From: Nitrosopumilaceae archaeon
GTDB lineage: Archaea > Thermoproteota > Nitrososphaeria > Nitrososphaerales > Nitrosopumilaceae
Length of the DNA stretch: 13,157 nt
Assembly (NCBI GenBank): GCA_030697975.1
Contig: JAUYOQ010000074.1
Span: forward strand, 1-13,157
Direction of reading: 5' to 3'
A model generated the notes under the pieces. That model did no database searches. It was not told the origin of the DNA and worked only from the letters and a program-made list of their open reading frames with translations. Shown piece after piece: positions 13,145-13,157 of the stretch. Made by a program: the position numbers and the translations under genes. Numbering within the stretch: the stretch's first letter is position 1; each line of letters opens with the position of its first letter.

Positions 13145-13157
13145 TAACACAACATTT

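Noticed and set aside
1..13157. TAA reassigned as a sense codon
   Set aside because: Two genes show in-frame TAA, but sepF, FKBP, nadM, bluB and the FMN reductase end with TAA at the expected protein length, so global recoding does not fit.
1..13157. CRISPR array, insertion sequence, toxin-antitoxin or phage defence genes
   Set aside because: I saw no regularly spaced repeats, no transposase, no terminal inverted repeats and no defence domains.

Overview
The window looks like chromosomal DNA of an ammonia-oxidising archaeon of the Nitrososphaerota (Thaumarchaeota), most like the Nitrosopumilus/Nitrosarchaeum group. The evidence is the AT-rich sequence, dense gene packing, archaeal genes (glycerol-1-phosphate dehydrogenase, archaeal NadM, KH/beta-CASP nuclease aCPSF1, archaeal SepF, 20S proteasome beta subunit), a tRNA with an intron at a non-canonical site, and many TATA boxes placed about 26 bases before TTG, GTG or ATG starts (leaderless transcripts). 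The genus is inferred from memory of family sequences; no search was run. I see no insertion sequence, CRISPR array, phage gene or origin.

Layout. 1-699: 3' part of a PP-loop tRNA-sulfurtransferase-like gene, cut by an in-frame TAA near the window edge. 766-1044: sepF, converging on a minus-strand psmB-fttA pair (1036-3613). 3694-4758: egsA, divergent from psmB through one short shared promoter and converging on an FKBP isomerase (4760-5509). 5553-7765 (minus): a PLP aminotransferase, nadM and a CopD-like membrane protein. 7871-8347: a membrane-anchored LEA14/WHy protein, divergent from the CopD-like gene. 8370-8442: tRNA-Val. 8517-9227: bluB. 9252-9347: intron-containing tRNA-Arg. 9406-9927: a flavodoxin-fold FMN reductase, converging on a secreted protein (9914-10330). 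10454-10966: a membrane/coiled-coil gene split by one TAA. 11049-11291: a small HTH protein. 11551-12978: a cyclophilin directly abutting an exported membrane-anchored protein. 12955-13110: an unlisted-size zinc-ribbon mini-protein on the minus strand.

Functionally this is mostly core housekeeping: protein turnover and folding (proteasome, FKBP, cyclophilin), RNA 3'-end formation (aCPSF1), lipid backbone synthesis (G1P dehydrogenase), NAD and cobalamin lower-ligand synthesis (NadM, BluB), and tRNAs. No new defence or mobile system is visible. The points most worth a second look are the 21-base D-loop intron in tRNA-Arg(CCT), two genes each interrupted by a single in-frame TAA with coding-like sequence on both sides, substitutions at two conserved active-site positions of the proteasome subunit, a C33 in tRNA-Val(GAC), and several perfect inverted repeats placed at promoters.
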